In this document: piece after piece, positions 1 through 13,700 of the stretch
Layout: every line of letters starts with the position of its first letter
Numbering within the stretch: position 1 is the first letter of the stretch
Assembly (NCBI GenBank): GCA_037903475.1
Contig: JBAJFG010000187.1
Coordinates: 372,001-436,000 of the forward strand
From: Ancylostoma caninum
Taxonomy: Eukaryota > Nematoda > Chromadorea > Rhabditida > Ancylostomatidae
DNA length: 64,000 bases
Reading direction: 5' to 3'
Notes under the pieces: model-generated
The model's database searches: none
Seen by the model: only the letters and a program-made list of their open reading frames with translations
Told to the model about the DNA's origin: nothing
Made by a program: the position numbers and the translations under genes

Positions 1-3000
1 CCGAAAAGGGAAAACACCTATATGGTACGTCTGCTACGTTATAATCTCATGATGTCTTCAAAAAATCAATATATCGATTGCAGTACATCGACCCAGCGTC
101 ACGTGGTCCGACAGTTCGTTCAGTTTTCCAGCCTGGCACTTCTGAGAATTACGCGTGGAAAAGTGGTCGCCTGAGAGACTGGCAGGTAGGAGCTATATCG
201 ATTTATTGATCCAATCCGCTGACGGGTTACTGTCTCCAGGAGACCATATCCCTCCACCAATCGGCATCTCAGCCTTCATTTGCTGCCTCGATAGCATCAC
301 AAGGGACGTTGAATCTGTTTGGGTCACCACCAGTGTCGAATGGCTTCATGATTTCGGATTCACAAACGATACGTACTACTACCAAGTCCACTGATACGAG
401 AAGCACCGAGAAGGTAAGGCGTAGCTGTATCGGAAGTCGTAGTTCAAATGTTTTATAAAATAGATGAAAATTTTGTAACAGTTCATTTTTAATTGTTTAT
501 TTTTATTATTATTTTTGATCATTTATTCTTCCTATTTGTTGTTGAAATCAACATTTTTGTAATTCTATATTTTCTATACTTCCACTAAGGTCCCCAAAGT
601 AGAGGAGACCCCTCTTTTTTTCAAGCCCTCCCTCCACTCCCGCCCAGACACTTATGATCTGCTGAAAGCCTTCGAAAATGTTAATAATATTGCATGGATT
701 ATGATAAGTACAAGAAAGGGACGTGGTCTGTGCCGCAATACGGCTTGTCATTGGTTTAATTAGAGGATTTCCAGAGGAATGCAAGGAATATGAGAGAAAT
801 ATGTTTATTCCTAAAATGAAGACAATTCTATCAAGCTGGTCAACAAACGCGGAAGAGGCGTGGTTTACCCTAGAATATCCTTCCCCGAAGTTCCCCTATA
901 CTGCAACGTGGCGGAAGTAAAGTAGATGTAAAGCTTAATGTAGATGCCTAGAAATTTTCATACAGCGAGGAGATTTTCTTCATTTTTCAAATAATTTTTG
1001 TCATATTTCCATCCTCGTGAATTTTTATAGCTCAATTTGCGTACATCAAAATTATCGTTTATCTCCCTTTTAAAACCCAGAACATCGCTCTTTCTGAGTT
1101 GTAGTAGCACATATTGCTCATAAGGAAATTTTTTCGCCTCTATTCAAGCGAAATAGTGCACACGTGGGCGTGGCCTACCCATTCATGCTCTATTCTCCTC
1201 CCCTACTCCTACTAAATATTCCAGCGGAATCCAATGTATCCAAGCGTTGTGCTACCTCCTGCATCACCACTTCCACACGAAATCCATCTTGACACGCTGC
1301 CAAGAAAGTGTACACGCTCTGAACCACCTTTGAAGGTCTGCTTTTCGATTTTTCGATTATTGATCGATGAAGTCACAACCCCACTGTTCCAGATTAATGC
1401 TGGCTTGGATCTGATTCCTTCCACTCCCCCACCAAGGGTTTCACCATCACGGTCAGAGCCACCAGGTCTGACCACAGATAGACCTGCGCCGTCGGTGCGT
1501 AGCAGAAGCGAGTCCCACGACGAGTTCTCCGACAGCGACGAGGAGGATGGTGAGTGATTTTGTGACAGTTCTCCGAGCGATATTGGACGAGTTGTCTGTG
1601 TCATAAAATTTTGCTTGTTCTCTCAGGTGTTGGACGACAACGTGCCACGGTAATTCGACGCTTTCGCTCTGAAGACTCCGTACAGGCGTTCTCCGTCGAA
1701 TCAGTGTCGAACACCCCAGCCGATATTGTGCGGCAACGATCACTGAGCTCTGTGGCAATTTTCGACGACAATGAGAAAGGGGTGAGTAGAAACTGTGAAT
1801 TTCGCTTCCATAGCAACCAAGAAGCGGGGCAAAACTGTTTCTCTGTTCGTCCGCGTTCTCTTCGAATTTGAAGGTTCTCACCTCTCATGCGTTAAACAAA
1901 CTATGAACGTTATTTTTTATTCAATTCGTTTCACACCTGATTGTGCAGACTAATGACGATAAATGCCCAAGTATGTAATACTCCACCGAATCTTTTGATG
2001 CCAAAGTAGGGCCGAACAAAACGCGTTCGCTTTCCACAGAAACTTCCATGTGAGTCCCGCAGGAATTTTCGCGAAGGATAAACCTTTCCTGATTGGGATC
2101 AATACAGGATGGCCGAAAATTACCCGTGCACTAAAATTTTGATGTTCTAACTTGCAGAGAGCCGAAATTTTCATAAAATTTTATCGACGACTCAAAATAT
2201 CTTAAAAACTCATCAGACTTCAAAATAGCCTTCATTGGCAGAAACGGTGGCTGTCAACGTCTTCGTAGGTTCTGCACATGATTCTCGCACGTGCTCTTTA
2301 CTGATTTCGTCCCAGGAAATTTCTTGGGGCTTCTTTCAGGGATGCGAACTTTTGCGCTAATAGAGCAGGCCTTCCTCTTCAAAAAGACTACAGGGTAAAA
2401 TCCGCTGGATTCAAATTTGAGCAGTACAAAGGCCATTTTCCATGCCTTACGATCTCAGGCAAACGCTCACGTTTCCAATCTTTAACACTTTTTTGCCTCT
2501 TCTGCAGGACAGAGCTCTGTTGCAGGTCACGTCTTCTATTTTCAAAAAGTGCAGATCTCCTCGATTCAAGATTGTTTTATGGGAATACCTCCTCGCACAC
2601 ATAAGTTTAAATTTTAACATCAGAATCCACAAAAACTAAAGGACCCTTGCCACTGGACATTATATCGCGCCAAGACGTCAAAAACAGGCGTTGACCTGTT
2701 CTAGCAACAGTTCTGCCTTGGAGTGGGTCCAAGCAATAGATTCAACAGATTTGGTCGAAACCCTGTCACACTCGACGTTTGCTATAGTAAAGAGTTCCTC
2801 GCCAGCAAGACGATCGTGTGTTAGCGAGAATGATAAAGTCGCTTCAGCGACTGCCTGCACAAATTCTTCCTATTCTTTCTCAAAGTACCCGGTAAGGTGT
2901 GGGTTTTTTGAGAATAGTAAGGGTAGATGTTCAGCTTCTTTCACACAACTTTTCTCGAAGGTCTGCGGTCGATTCTGACCTCTATCACCATTTTGGGCGA

Positions 3001-4115
3001 GGAACCTAGGGATTTCTGTCAATCCTGCTCCGGCCAACCTTCACTTCTTTGGGAGTTGGTGCAGTGAAAGCAAAATATCTTCACTTTTTGTCCTCGCTGT
3101 TTCCAAGAGTTCTGAAGCTTTTTATTGTATCTTGAACAGTTATTCGGTGTAGGGACAACACATCCTTAATGTACGCCACAGATCTTCATTCCCGATGCAG
3201 TTGAATATTGGCACTGCTCATGACGTTGGAGGCAACCATCTCGAGATAACTATTACTCTTGGACCAAATATAACGAAGTAATAGGAATATGAGAAGATAA
3301 CGCGAAAAAATGTAGAAATGGGGGTGCACGGGTAATTTTCGGCCACCCTGTATATGTTAAATCACAGCAAATCCCTCCGGAAGTCAACTCTTATTTTTTC
3401 TGTGGCTTCAGAAAGTTACTCCCGGCTCACATAAATAGCTAAATGGGTCTAGTACGTCTAGTACGTCATATGGCCGAAAGTTATTACTTTCTGACCACGC
3501 GAATCCACCTGGCAAAGATTAAAAAACAGGCGAATATGTGGGACTGTTAGCAGATACGGAACGGAGACAAGAGCAGATGAGCTTATAAGGCACATGGTCC
3601 AAAAGGGGCGTTTTAGTTGTGGGTTTAGGAGAAAGACTGAAGATGAATATCTGGAAAGTAACAATGAAAAGAAAACAGGCCAAGCAAGATAGCTTCGATT
3701 TCCTGAAGAAAAAAAAAAGAATAGGTGCTCATTCCCAAATAGAGGGGGGCACATACGTATGCATTAATTACTTATCTATCAATTTATAAATATCTATTTA
3801 AAAACGCTCAGGGGTGCTCTAGGATCAATAAAGGAAAACTAAAACAGGAACGATCAACAGGAGCCAAAATACCGACTCTTCCTCACATTTCCTCTGTTGT
3901 TTATCTTCAGGAATTTTACCCCCTTTAATACACCTTTCTTTCCAATTGTAGATTCATCCAGAGTTTTCGCCAATCCAGCAATTCAGAATAGCGTAAATTT
4001 CCTCCTATCTTCCAAGTTCTGATGAAAATCATACCTATTCCAGGCCGCACGTCCAACACAGACGCTCTCCCAACTGAAGCGACCACCACCAATCGAGACA
4101 CCCACGCGATTCTAG
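1..4115 (+). CDS. 3' part of a Ser/Pro-rich protein gene, function not recognised
   Basis: Seven exons join in one frame with GT-AG introns: 1-24 (cut by the window edge), 84-185, 240-413, 1225-1335, 1393-1549, 1627-1781 and 4044-4115, ending at TAG. They total 795 nt, so 264 residues of the C-terminus are visible. Introns 2 and 4 are 54 and 57 bp, typical nematode sizes, and every junction phase agrees. The visible protein looks disordered: runs of Ser, Thr and Pro, an acidic patch (EFSDSDEEDG) and a basic patch (RQRATVIRRFR), ending KRPPPIETPTRF. No domain was recognised; a cytoplasmic tail or scaffold C-terminus is possible. A dead mariner transposon lies in the last intron (1782-4043), and the 811-bp intron 414-1224 shows nothing further. 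The gene converges on the bHLH gene at 7785. The exon chain is well supported; the identity is unknown. Confidence 0.72.
2103..3352. mobile_element. mariner-like DNA transposon, dead, with TA-ended inverted repeats
   Basis: The 29-bp ends 2103-2131 and 3324-3352 are inverted copies with one mismatch, and both start TACAGG(A/G)TGGCCG. The outermost TA fits the TA target duplication of the Tc1/mariner superfamily, and about 1.25 kb is the normal mariner length. The interior on the - strand still reads as broken mariner transposase. The element sits in the last intron of the host gene that ends at 4115, so it does not interrupt that gene's coding sequence. Confidence 0.85.
2185..3000 (-). pseudogene. 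decayed mariner transposase
   Basis: Several frames must be combined, because stops and frameshifts are frequent. Reading from the high coordinate, pieces resemble mariner transposase in the right order: an EELFTIANVECDRV stretch (the usual EKLFTV...NDRV region), then SSGKGPLVFVDSDVKI (the usual SG.SPLVFVD.GVKIN), then a WPLYCSNLNPADFTL stretch (the usual WP..SPDLNPLD). The C-terminus ends near GYFE. The expected catalytic Asp positions fall in frameshifted sequence. It encodes no functional transposase. The assignment rests on motif order, not on an alignment. Confidence 0.7.
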
Positions 4116-7100
4116 CCCGCAGGTCGCCTTCACATCTAACAACCGTACAATTCCTTCGGATTCACAACTGATCCTTAAAGGAACAAGGATCCACGCTCAA
4201 CCGTTGTTGATCAGAAGAATCGAAGTCATTCCTCGTACATTGTGCTGTGCAGTTGCAGAACCAGTAATTCGTTCAGCGCATAATCAAGTACATAGTAGTC
4301 ACGGCATTCCCTCATAATTTGGTTAGCAACCAATAAGTGGTGCTATCTATTCATTTTTTTAAAAACTAAATTTGGTCCATGTTGTTAGAAGGAAGACTTA
4401 TCGACAACTCGTTTTCTGGATTCCACAAATGACATCGAACTTTTTAACAATTTGCTATTTAAAAGTTTGTCTGCAAGTTGCTTTAGGGCAAATACTTGCT
4501 GACAACTTGTTCTTGGAGTTCTGAGATGTAGTTCAGATTTTCACATCTGTCCTTTTCGTTAGAATTCGCATCGTTTTAGCCTTAGAGTCACAGTTTGTTC
4601 TTTCCTTTTCATCCAGCGTTTTCATCACAGTAGCTCTTCAAAGTCAAAACAGCATGCTTCGGACTGTGCTCATAACAAGTCCACTTGGATGTGGACCCAG
4701 AGTTAAAATTTAGGCTAAAAAACCTATAACTAGTTCAGCTAGCTTTTTTCGTTTTTCTGAGCTAAAATGAAACACAAAATCCAGCTCGGTTCATGTCTAC
4801 AAGACTTTTCGTATTGCGAGTGTATTGTTGCACCTTGGCGGAAAAGAAGGCGGTGCTACTAACGCCCGATTGGTCCCATCAAACACTTCTTTTCGTCCCT
4901 TGATGTCAACTCATTCAACTTTCGTGCGCAATAACACTACACGTGCACAAATTTAGAATGAAAGCAGGACGAGTTGTTATTTTAGGGCGGAGTCCGCATG
5001 TCCACCAATCCCACGACAGTAGCACCTCCCATTCTCCTTCACGCCGAGTCAGTCCTGCTCTGAGAACCTTTAAAGAGCACGCAGCCATTAAACAATACTT
5101 CAACTTCAGCTCGAAATCCTGCTATTCAAGATTCTTGGACAGCAAAAATAGCCGCAATTGTGATATTCATGTTTTCATAGTAATTTTCGTAGCCTGTGAT
5201 AGTTAATAGTTCCATTTTAGTGTAAAATAGTGACTGTTTGCTCATTTTATTGCATTTCGATGGCCAGTATTTGTTAAATTACTTGTGGTAAATCTGACGT
5301 GTGATTGGTCGGTACCGCCCCCTGCCGGAGGAGGCGCGGATGGACAAATCACAGGAGAGATCGCGAAATTATGTGAACTGACCGAAAAACTATCTATTGT
5401 AGCAGTCTCCTCTATACTTCCCAGTGTTACGCTGTTTTTTTTTTACTTTTTTATGTATTAGCAGTGTTTTTGCATTTAGATTATTCCGGCCCTGGATGCT
5501 TCACTGAGATTACCCAGGGTGAAAGTGTTGACGTCTGTGCTGACTATGGGTAAACGCTGGGGTATGACCACATTTACCAGGGGTAATCTCAATGATGCTT
5601 GCAACCTCTGTTGTATGTATGAGACACTTCTGGAGATGTAACGCCTTATAATCACTGAAACCTAATGATCTCTCACTTATACCATGTCACATTCTCCTGA
5701 TTCACTTGAATTATCCACTGGTAACTGGAATTATGGCAAATTTTCTGGATTTTCTGCCATTGCAACATCTATGAATAAACAAGTCCTTAACAAACAATTC
5801 ATTCAGATAAACTCAGATAATATACTGCTGAAACAACACTTTAACGCTTACGAAAGATACTTTGCCGATACTTCTAGTAAATAACACTGGGTCTACTACA
5901 ACGAGCAATATAATGATTGAAGCGACACGCCAGCAGCCTCAACATCGCGTAACGAAAACTATCGATGAGAATACATAACTCAGTATTACCAGAACACCAT
6001 CATAACAACTGATAAACACCATATATAGGAGTATGTTTGAATACTACCAGAATAAAATGACAAAAAAAAGAAGAAAACAATATCTCGTAAACTCATCTCT
6101 TAGCCGTAAATTTTTCTCGCTCAATAATTGCTACTACCGTAGAGGACAGTCACAGACCTAGACTAAATTTCTTTTTGGAAACGAAGAAGGAAACTCAACG
6201 GAAACATGGTAGGCGGCGGTGAGGCGCGGTGGGGTGCACTGCGACCAACGCGCGCATTGCGCACGCGTCGGCACGCAGTCAGGTGGTGGTGGTGATTGTG
6301 GAATAATGAAATAACGACAAAACACACTCAGATCATAAAAACAGAAAGGAAGTTGAGAATGATGTGATGAACGAATGAAATGGTAGAGAAAATTTGCTTG
6401 GAGAAAAGAACTGGTGGGGATGGGCAGTGAATAGAGGAATTATTACTCCCGGCCAGATGCCATCGCACGATCCGAAAGACAATAAAGAGAAGAATGAGAA
6501 AATTGAGAAAAATAAAAACAAAACAAATAAAAACTAGCTCCGATGAACTTGGCGCAGAGGTGGGCGTGCCCTCAGCTAAACTCGTACAACACGGCCACGC
6601 ACACTCCGTCCAGTACTTCGGAACTCAACAAACTTACACCGAAAAAGTCGTCATGTAAGGGGGAACAAAACCAAAAAGACGACGATGAAAACAACAACAG
6701 CGCTGTGCTACGGAATATCAACGACGTTCTAGGCCGCTGGGAGCAATGACTCTCACCTCGAGGGACTTCCTTCTTTTCTCTCTGTGAAGCAGATTTTTTT
6801 CGTTCTTGCGCAGGCATACTGGTGGACGTTCTGGTTAATAATAATGCAATGCTCAATAACAATTTGTGTTTGTTTGGGTATTCTGTTACATGCTACACTA
6901 ATTTTTGGAATACGCGCTTTTCCAGCGACCTGGGACAACTACCACTACTGACGGGAATGTCTGCATTTTCAGAGAAAGTGGTCGTGACAGAGTCGAGGCA
7001 TGAACACTACTTAATTTCAACAACTATGTCGTATTACTACAAAAATAGCAAATTTTTCCCAAATAAGGCATTTTCTGCTGAAGATTACGTCACAACCTCT

Positions 7101-7784
7101 TGCACTAAAATGCAGGCAAATCCGCCGAAGCCTGACAGGAAGTATTTGTTGGAAAGAAAAAAGACAAACAGGAATAGATAAAACAACAGAACTGATCCCA
7201 GGCGTTAAATAACAAAAAACCGGATAAGACAGCGTTTTTTTTTTCTGCTACAAGCAGAAGAATAGTCAAAAGGGGCAGGGCCTCTGCTCGCCCATTGGAC
7301 CCACAGTAATTGCCGAAACCTAATAATCGAAACCCAAAAAAAACTTGTCAGAACCTTATATTTCCAGGTGTGAACGCTATCAGATACGGTTTTTTGCTCG
7401 AAAAAAAAAGAACGAAGCGGTATCCGTATAAAACAAAATTAAGACCGAAAAAAACCGGATAGCGACCGAGTATGACCATGTGACAAGAACCGGTGCCGAA
7501 ACAATTTGGAGAGCTTCACAGGACAATGTGCAAAAAACAACAAGCAGTGCACTCATAGGGGAATAATATAGGATATAGCTCGACGTACGCCCATACGGGA
7601 TATATATGGAATATACGGCCTCTCCCCTAATGGGAAACGACCAGCGGTTAAAGGGACCATTTCTGCCTGGGAAGCAGTACTTCACTAGCACCTAACCTTC
7701 TACGAACAAATACTACTTGATAGAATTGTGATCGCAAACACACGCGATAAAACTGACTATGTCAGCTGAGAACACGGCAGTGAG
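4116..7784. other. intergenic region between two convergent genes
   Basis: No exon chain was found here. It holds a diverged inverted-repeat element near 5488-5606, a GC-rich stretch at about 6205-6295, and short open frames without splice support. One of these, 6543-6749 on the + strand, is 68 residues and polar. The 4381-4525 stretch carries words such as GACAACTTGTTCTTGG that resemble the palindrome at 30359-30632 and may be an old relative of it. Confidence 0.5.
5488..5606. repeat. short inverted-repeat element, 'CCTGGGTAA' family, copy 1
   Basis: The sequence runs from GGATGCTTCACTGAGATTAC to an inverted partner, GGTAATCTCAATGATGCTTG. The same end sequence (consensus near GGATGCATCATTGAG then TTACCCAGGGTAAACGTG) recurs at about 14770-15190, 21490-21625, 23440-23760 and 27190-27455. 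It looks like a non-autonomous element with subterminal inverted repeats; no coding sequence was seen. Confidence 0.6.
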
Positions 7785-10700
7785 TTACCGTACTAGAGGC
7801 GCTTGAGAACTCGGTGGCGGTGGTGACGGAGTCGGAGGGACCAGCGCACCGCCTTCGAGATGTCTAATCGCGTCGAGAATCGTCTGCAGTGAACGATGAG
7901 CGGTGATCGACGACGAACTGAAGGCGGACGGCGCTGAAAGCGGTCCAGTGGCAGAATGCGGTGGCATTGATGGCGGTAACATCGGCGATGGTGTTGGCGG
8001 CATTGGCACCGACATGCGTGGCGAAACGTCCACTAAAAAACGTAGTTATTGAATAATATTTCCACATGAACCATAAAAAAGAGAGCGAAAGGAGAAGAAT
8101 CGCTCATAAACGAATCCCAACAAAAAGTAGGGTGTCCTTTAACAATTCCGGAATACAAAAATTAGGATGGGATGCATCGTCAAAACAGCTAACTCATGTC
8201 CGAATTTGACAAAGAGTAACTGCGTACGAATAATAGACTAGTTCAGGCCGAGAGTTTCGAAGAAGGTGTTTGAATGAACCAATCGTGCAACAGTGGTTCC
8301 ACCCTCCCCCCCCCCCTCACCCTTCCTGTCACGATGCATCCCACTCTGAGAATGGTCCCTTACCGAAAAACTAATCGAGCTCACCAAATACGGAAAGGAA
8401 CGGAATGTAAGAATTTCTTAGACACAAAGCAGAAACTTGAAAAAAAAAATAAAATTAACATAAGATGAAAGTAACAATTGAAATAGTTCTCCAAGACTAA
8501 ATGATGCTTAAATGAACTCCTGATTCACCACCTCACCTGAAATCGGCGCTATTAGCGGCGTCGGTCGTATCACCGAGTCGTGCACACTCATCGTAGTAGC
8601 GGTGGTGGTGATTTTCGGCGCAGGATTTGCTAATGCCGCCTGTTGTTGTTGCTGCTGTTGTGGCTGTTGTTGACGCTGTTGCGGAGGACTGGCAGAAGTC
8701 GGCGTGACCGCTGCTTTCAAACCATTCTGGTACATTTCTCGCATTTGATTCAGCTGTTGTTCCAGGAATATACGAGCAGTGCGCTCCCGTTCTAAAGCCA
8801 TTTGCAAGCTGTCAATCATCGAACGCTGCTGATCGAACTCAGCGCAATCGTCGACTGAAATCAGCTGCTTTATCTTCATAACACTAGCGAATCCGAGGGG
8901 GAAACTCACTCTCGATCTTAGGTTTCTTCCCACCAGCTTCATCGTTATCAAGATAGCGTGAGCGCTCGCTCTGAAGTTGTTGTATGAGGTCTGCGGTATG
9001 TTGAAGTATCGCAGCCTTCGACAATTTCTCGCCTTCCTAGAAATCATAGGAGTGAATACATTTAAAAAACCTTGATAAGAGCTCTGAAAAGGAAGAGAAA
9101 AGTAACGAAGTGCCGAATAAAACCACCAATCTAAGAAAGAAACCTAGAATTCGAGAATTTTCGCTCATACCTTTCGCGGCAATAAGGCCCGCAGCGATTG
9201 GAAGCCGGCATTGATGGACTGCATACGACGGCGTTCATTGCAGTTGGCGATTTGCCGCCTGAGTCGGCGATCAGGATCGCTCGAATTGGGCGACAGCGAT
9301 GAAGCCGAACGCGATATTGGTCTAAATAAGCACTAGGTTCAACGAAGACCCAATAAATACTCGAGTAATGAGAAGAAAAGGGCAATAGATCAACTTCTTT
9401 TATTTTGACATAATTTTCTTTTCGAAAGATGGAACTTTATGCAGTGATATAGCTGGCAGAAAGAGCTAGCTGTGCCCTCATCGTGCAACATGGACTTCCG
9501 CTTCCAAAAGGCACGTACTCCGAAATTATTAGTTCCTCAAGTACCAAAAATGTCCTTAGAGTGCAGTAGGAGGTTTCTTCTGTCGTGTCAAACCATATCA
9601 TTGGGGATTTTAACAAACGTTTCTGAGGTGTTCACAACAACAGGCCACCGAAAACGGCAAACAATTCCTCGATTTCTAATTTAAGCAGGGTAAACCAAGC
9701 TTTCGTAGTTATTTAAACAACCGCCAGATAGATTTGGCCGATCCGAAATCACAGCTAAACGGCGATTTTTGACAAAAGAACAGCAATGAGAAGGATTTCT
9801 TGAAAATAGAGTGCACGCCAATCACTCTTGCCTCACAAAATACCGCCACTCCTGCCTGGCACGCCGCACCACATACGCGTCGCAGCAGACCAGCTGGACA
9901 TCATTGTTGTTGGACGGTGTTTTCACCATTTTCTTTGTGTGTTTGTCTTCATTTCAAAACGGGGCTTGTTGCTTGGGTCAAAACCCAAGCAACAAGCAAA
10001 ACACCAACACCAGCAACATCTAACAAGCGCATCACCCATCTGGTTTGCCGCTTCACATAGATGGCGCGGCGCGGCAGACCATCCAGGCGGCATTGCTTGA
10101 TGCAAGGGTAATCGACCAGCACTAAATGGGATAACGAGAGGCTGCTCCCTCTCCTCCCTTGACTATTACATCACTAACATTCTATCCCATGATTAACACC
10201 ACATCAAAGTCTGCCACCACCACATCTACTATTGCAACAATCACAATTTCATGATTCTGCTTCACAGTAACTCAGCTCCACAATGAATTATCCAAAGATT
10301 CCACCACCACCAACTTCGCAAGCACTTTCGCTTGTGCATTGACAACTGGCGCTTCCGCCTTTGCACCGCATGAGTGATAGCACTTACAAGTGCAAAGAAA
10401 AACGCCTTTCCACACTGAACTATGGTCTGATGTTACAATCTGCACACTTACTTCGCAGATGAGCGCAAGATATCGCAAATAACAAAAGAATCTTGGTATC
10501 AGCATTACGGGCTTGCCGTTTAAATGTCTAAGGCAGCTACGTTGAAGCTTTCCTCGGATCCAGGAAGAGGAAATGGATCTAGGAGGAAAATCATTCACAA
10601 ATCTTGAAAATACAAACGATTTTTGGAGTATCATATTCCTGGAACCTTCAAGAGCCAGACGAATACGAGCATTAGGCATTGAGCAATCTTCCGCCTCCCT

Positions 10701-13700
10701 TTAAACGCTGAGATTTCCCAATTACATTGTGAACAAAAGTACAATACTACTCTCCAGACTGTGTTAACTACAATAATTCGAATTTGAAGTGCACGGTCTC
10801 GACAGTTAGACGAAGCTATCCAAAACCAGAAAGAGATCTTTGACATACAAGTGACAGGTCCCATCTCCAAAACTTGTTCCTCACATCTCTCTTCAATACC
10901 ACCTTGGCATAATAGTGCCTAGGCGTTGTTAGCATTATTGATCACACAGGCAACCCATTGCGCAACCAACATGCACTTTCAATTCGCAGTCAACATGCAC
11001 ACAACGCATGTGAGCTCAAAAACCGCGCTGACGTGGAAAAAGCGCGGACTCATCACATGAGAACATATGCGATTTCCCGGAAATCGTTGCCGTCGAGCTG
11101 CAAGCTTTTACACACATACACGCACACCAGCCGTCCGACCGGACGTTTAGTCACATGTGGCGTGGCGATGGATCAGCTGTTCACTTTGCCGGCGCAGACA
11201 CCGCACCAAAAGAACTCAATATGGTGCCGCTCACTGATAAACCCTCTGTAGCGACACGCACACCCGATAGCCGCCATCAAGCACAGAAAGAAACATGAAC
11301 TGTAGGAAAAAAAAGTCCCAGAAGACTTGCACTTCCCCTTGAAATGACATTAGAATAAGGACACACCCACACAAACATAGTGAAAATGGCCTATCCAAAC
11401 AGTCCTGCGATGCTATCGTTCAATATTTGTGTCATTCCACTGTTTCAACTGCAAATTTACTGCTGAACAGGGCATTACAAAGTCGCGAACCACAGCTAGA
11501 AACAGAGCATTTGAAGCTCGGATCAGAAAATGCCCGCTTCTTGTATAATAAGAAACTGATAAACATCTCAGCAAGTTACTAGTGGGTGTTATCAGCATGC
11601 TGCGCCGCCACTTATGACACCCTAATCAGTTCCTAGAGCACCACTCATGGATCAAGAGATCTTCCAGTCATTTCACCCTAACACTCAGACCCTATGATTG
11701 CCCTGAATTGAAAATTATTCCGGAAATTTTATGTATTAGAATGAACTTTAAGGATTATTGTGAAATAAGCTGCCGCTCCAAACGCTTTTGAATAACCACT
11801 CCGCATTCACAGCCGTGATTTCCGTTCAATTTTCTTTTGCATACATTCAAAGTACAATTTTCGCTATTCAAATGGCAAGCCGAACGTTTCGATGCACAAT
11901 GAAACATACAAAAATATCGCTTCTACCTCAATCTCAGTATTCGACCTGCAATTGAGAGTAAAAGAAAAGAACGTTGTCGTAGGATAAACATAGTAAAATT
12001 TAAGCAAAAATGTAGGGTAATGTATGGAGCCGAATGCGGAATGATAACAAATCTTTCATGGTTTCAAGTAATTGAATGAATAGGATCCAGTGAAATAAGT
12101 GATCCGAGGAGCGTACAGACCCCAAAACCACAGCATCGGATGCCCCCTCCTTTTAAATTTTCATTGACAACAAATAATGAAATTTAAGATAGCTACTCCT
12201 CGCACCAGTTCCCTGACCAACCTCGCATCGGATTCGATATGCTATCTGCTGATGATCAGTTCACAGCGCTACTTCCACTTCCGTAACATTACGACACATT
12301 ACGCAACACAACGCAGACTGCTGAATGATGCATATGCTGGCTCAGTTTCAACAGCTCCCCTGGTCGCTGCGTGCTCAAGTGTGCCTCTGTTATTCTTCAG
12401 CTAATATCTTCTAAGGTTTAAGGTCTCCAATAACCCGTCCTGCGTTCTTAGTACAGGATCTTAACAACTCGCATCTCTAAAAGGCAGTGTGTCTCGTTAT
12501 CGTGCTTGAGGTTTCAGCGGATTCTGAATCTCCTCGATGCGCTGAATCCAGCTGTATACATAAAATGTTACAAAACGGCCCCTAGACCCACTTTTTAAAC
12601 GTTTTTCGTGACGGGATTTGGAACAGTTTGTCGAGCCGAGTGGATGTGTGAGCTCATTGATCTTATCGATCAGACACGTCAAGATTCGATGGCCAACGCA
12701 CCTGCCATGGCGGGCAGCCAGCACAGTCACGGACCGCTCTGCCCAAGTAGCCCGTGAACTGCACATTCGGACCCTCCGAAAACGGGGTTTTTGTCACTTT
12801 TATGCATCATGACGTATATTACTGGAATCAGCGTGACCAGGTCTAGTGTGTGCTGATATGCACGGCCCATGAAACGAGGTGACACACTGCCTTTAAACAG
12901 TTACAATATGCGAAAACGAAGAGAATCAGCTACATTTGCATAACTAGTCCAATCGCAACGTGTTTTTACATGGTGATGTTTATGTTTAGAGTATCTCTTG
13001 AGAATTATCGTTCAGCATTCCAAAGCTAAAGCCTTGATCCTGAATATTTTGAATCTTGCTGATGAAATGAACGTCTTCCTTGAAAATATTTGCGGGTCGT
13101 AAAACACCTGTTACTTATTATCGTGTTGATCCCTATTTAGCTCTTCCCCTTAAACACCCTAACCTACAACATTTATTAACTGCGACTTGGTTTGAACAAA
13201 TAGAGTAAGCGTCAGGGAACTGCGTTTCCGCGAATTCGAGCAAGCACGCCGCACAGCCGCACGCTCGAGCTGGAATCGTCACCGTGATAGTAGACCACAG
13301 GGTTTTCTTGATTGTTAACTAGCTTCCTTGATAGCGGACATGAAATGGGACAAAAAAAAAACTATGAAGAAGCCCTGACTTGCTAATACCGCAGCAATTC
13401 CACCACGAGCAGTGCGTTCGCGCCACGTGCTTCTCGAATTCGCGGAAAACGCACTAACATCGACACCCCTCATAGACCCCCCATCCTACCTTCCCTGCCA
13501 AAAGTTAAAAAAAGAGCATTTCCAAGGATTATGCTTGAAAAAAAAAGAATAAGCTCAAAGATAATGTAATATTACCTCGCCGACGCGATTCCATTCCCCT
13601 TCCCGGACTCCGCATGCGCTCCGTTCGTGGCCCAAATGGGTTGGGGCGAGAAATCGTCATCGTCCTCGTTGGCGGTGGCGTCAAACTTGTCCGAGACGGC

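Larger units (their letters stand above)
9322..13575 (-). other. large first intron of the hlh-11 gene
   Basis: The intron is 4254 bp against about 55-504 bp for the other introns of the gene. It holds a perfect 34-bp hairpin (9964-9997), a TTAA-type inverted-repeat element (12482-12892) and an inverted-repeat pair (13221-13453). No coding exon was recognised. An open frame of 135 codons at 10272-10679 (-) has no family resemblance that can be named. Confidence 0.7.

Noticed and set aside
1336..1392. Read-through frame joining exons 1225-1335 and 1393-1549
   Set aside because: The 57-bp segment is in frame but has GT-AG ends and T-rich intron composition, so it is treated as an intron.
10272..10679. 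135-codon frame in the hlh-11 intron
   Set aside because: No domain and no start or splice support; likely chance.
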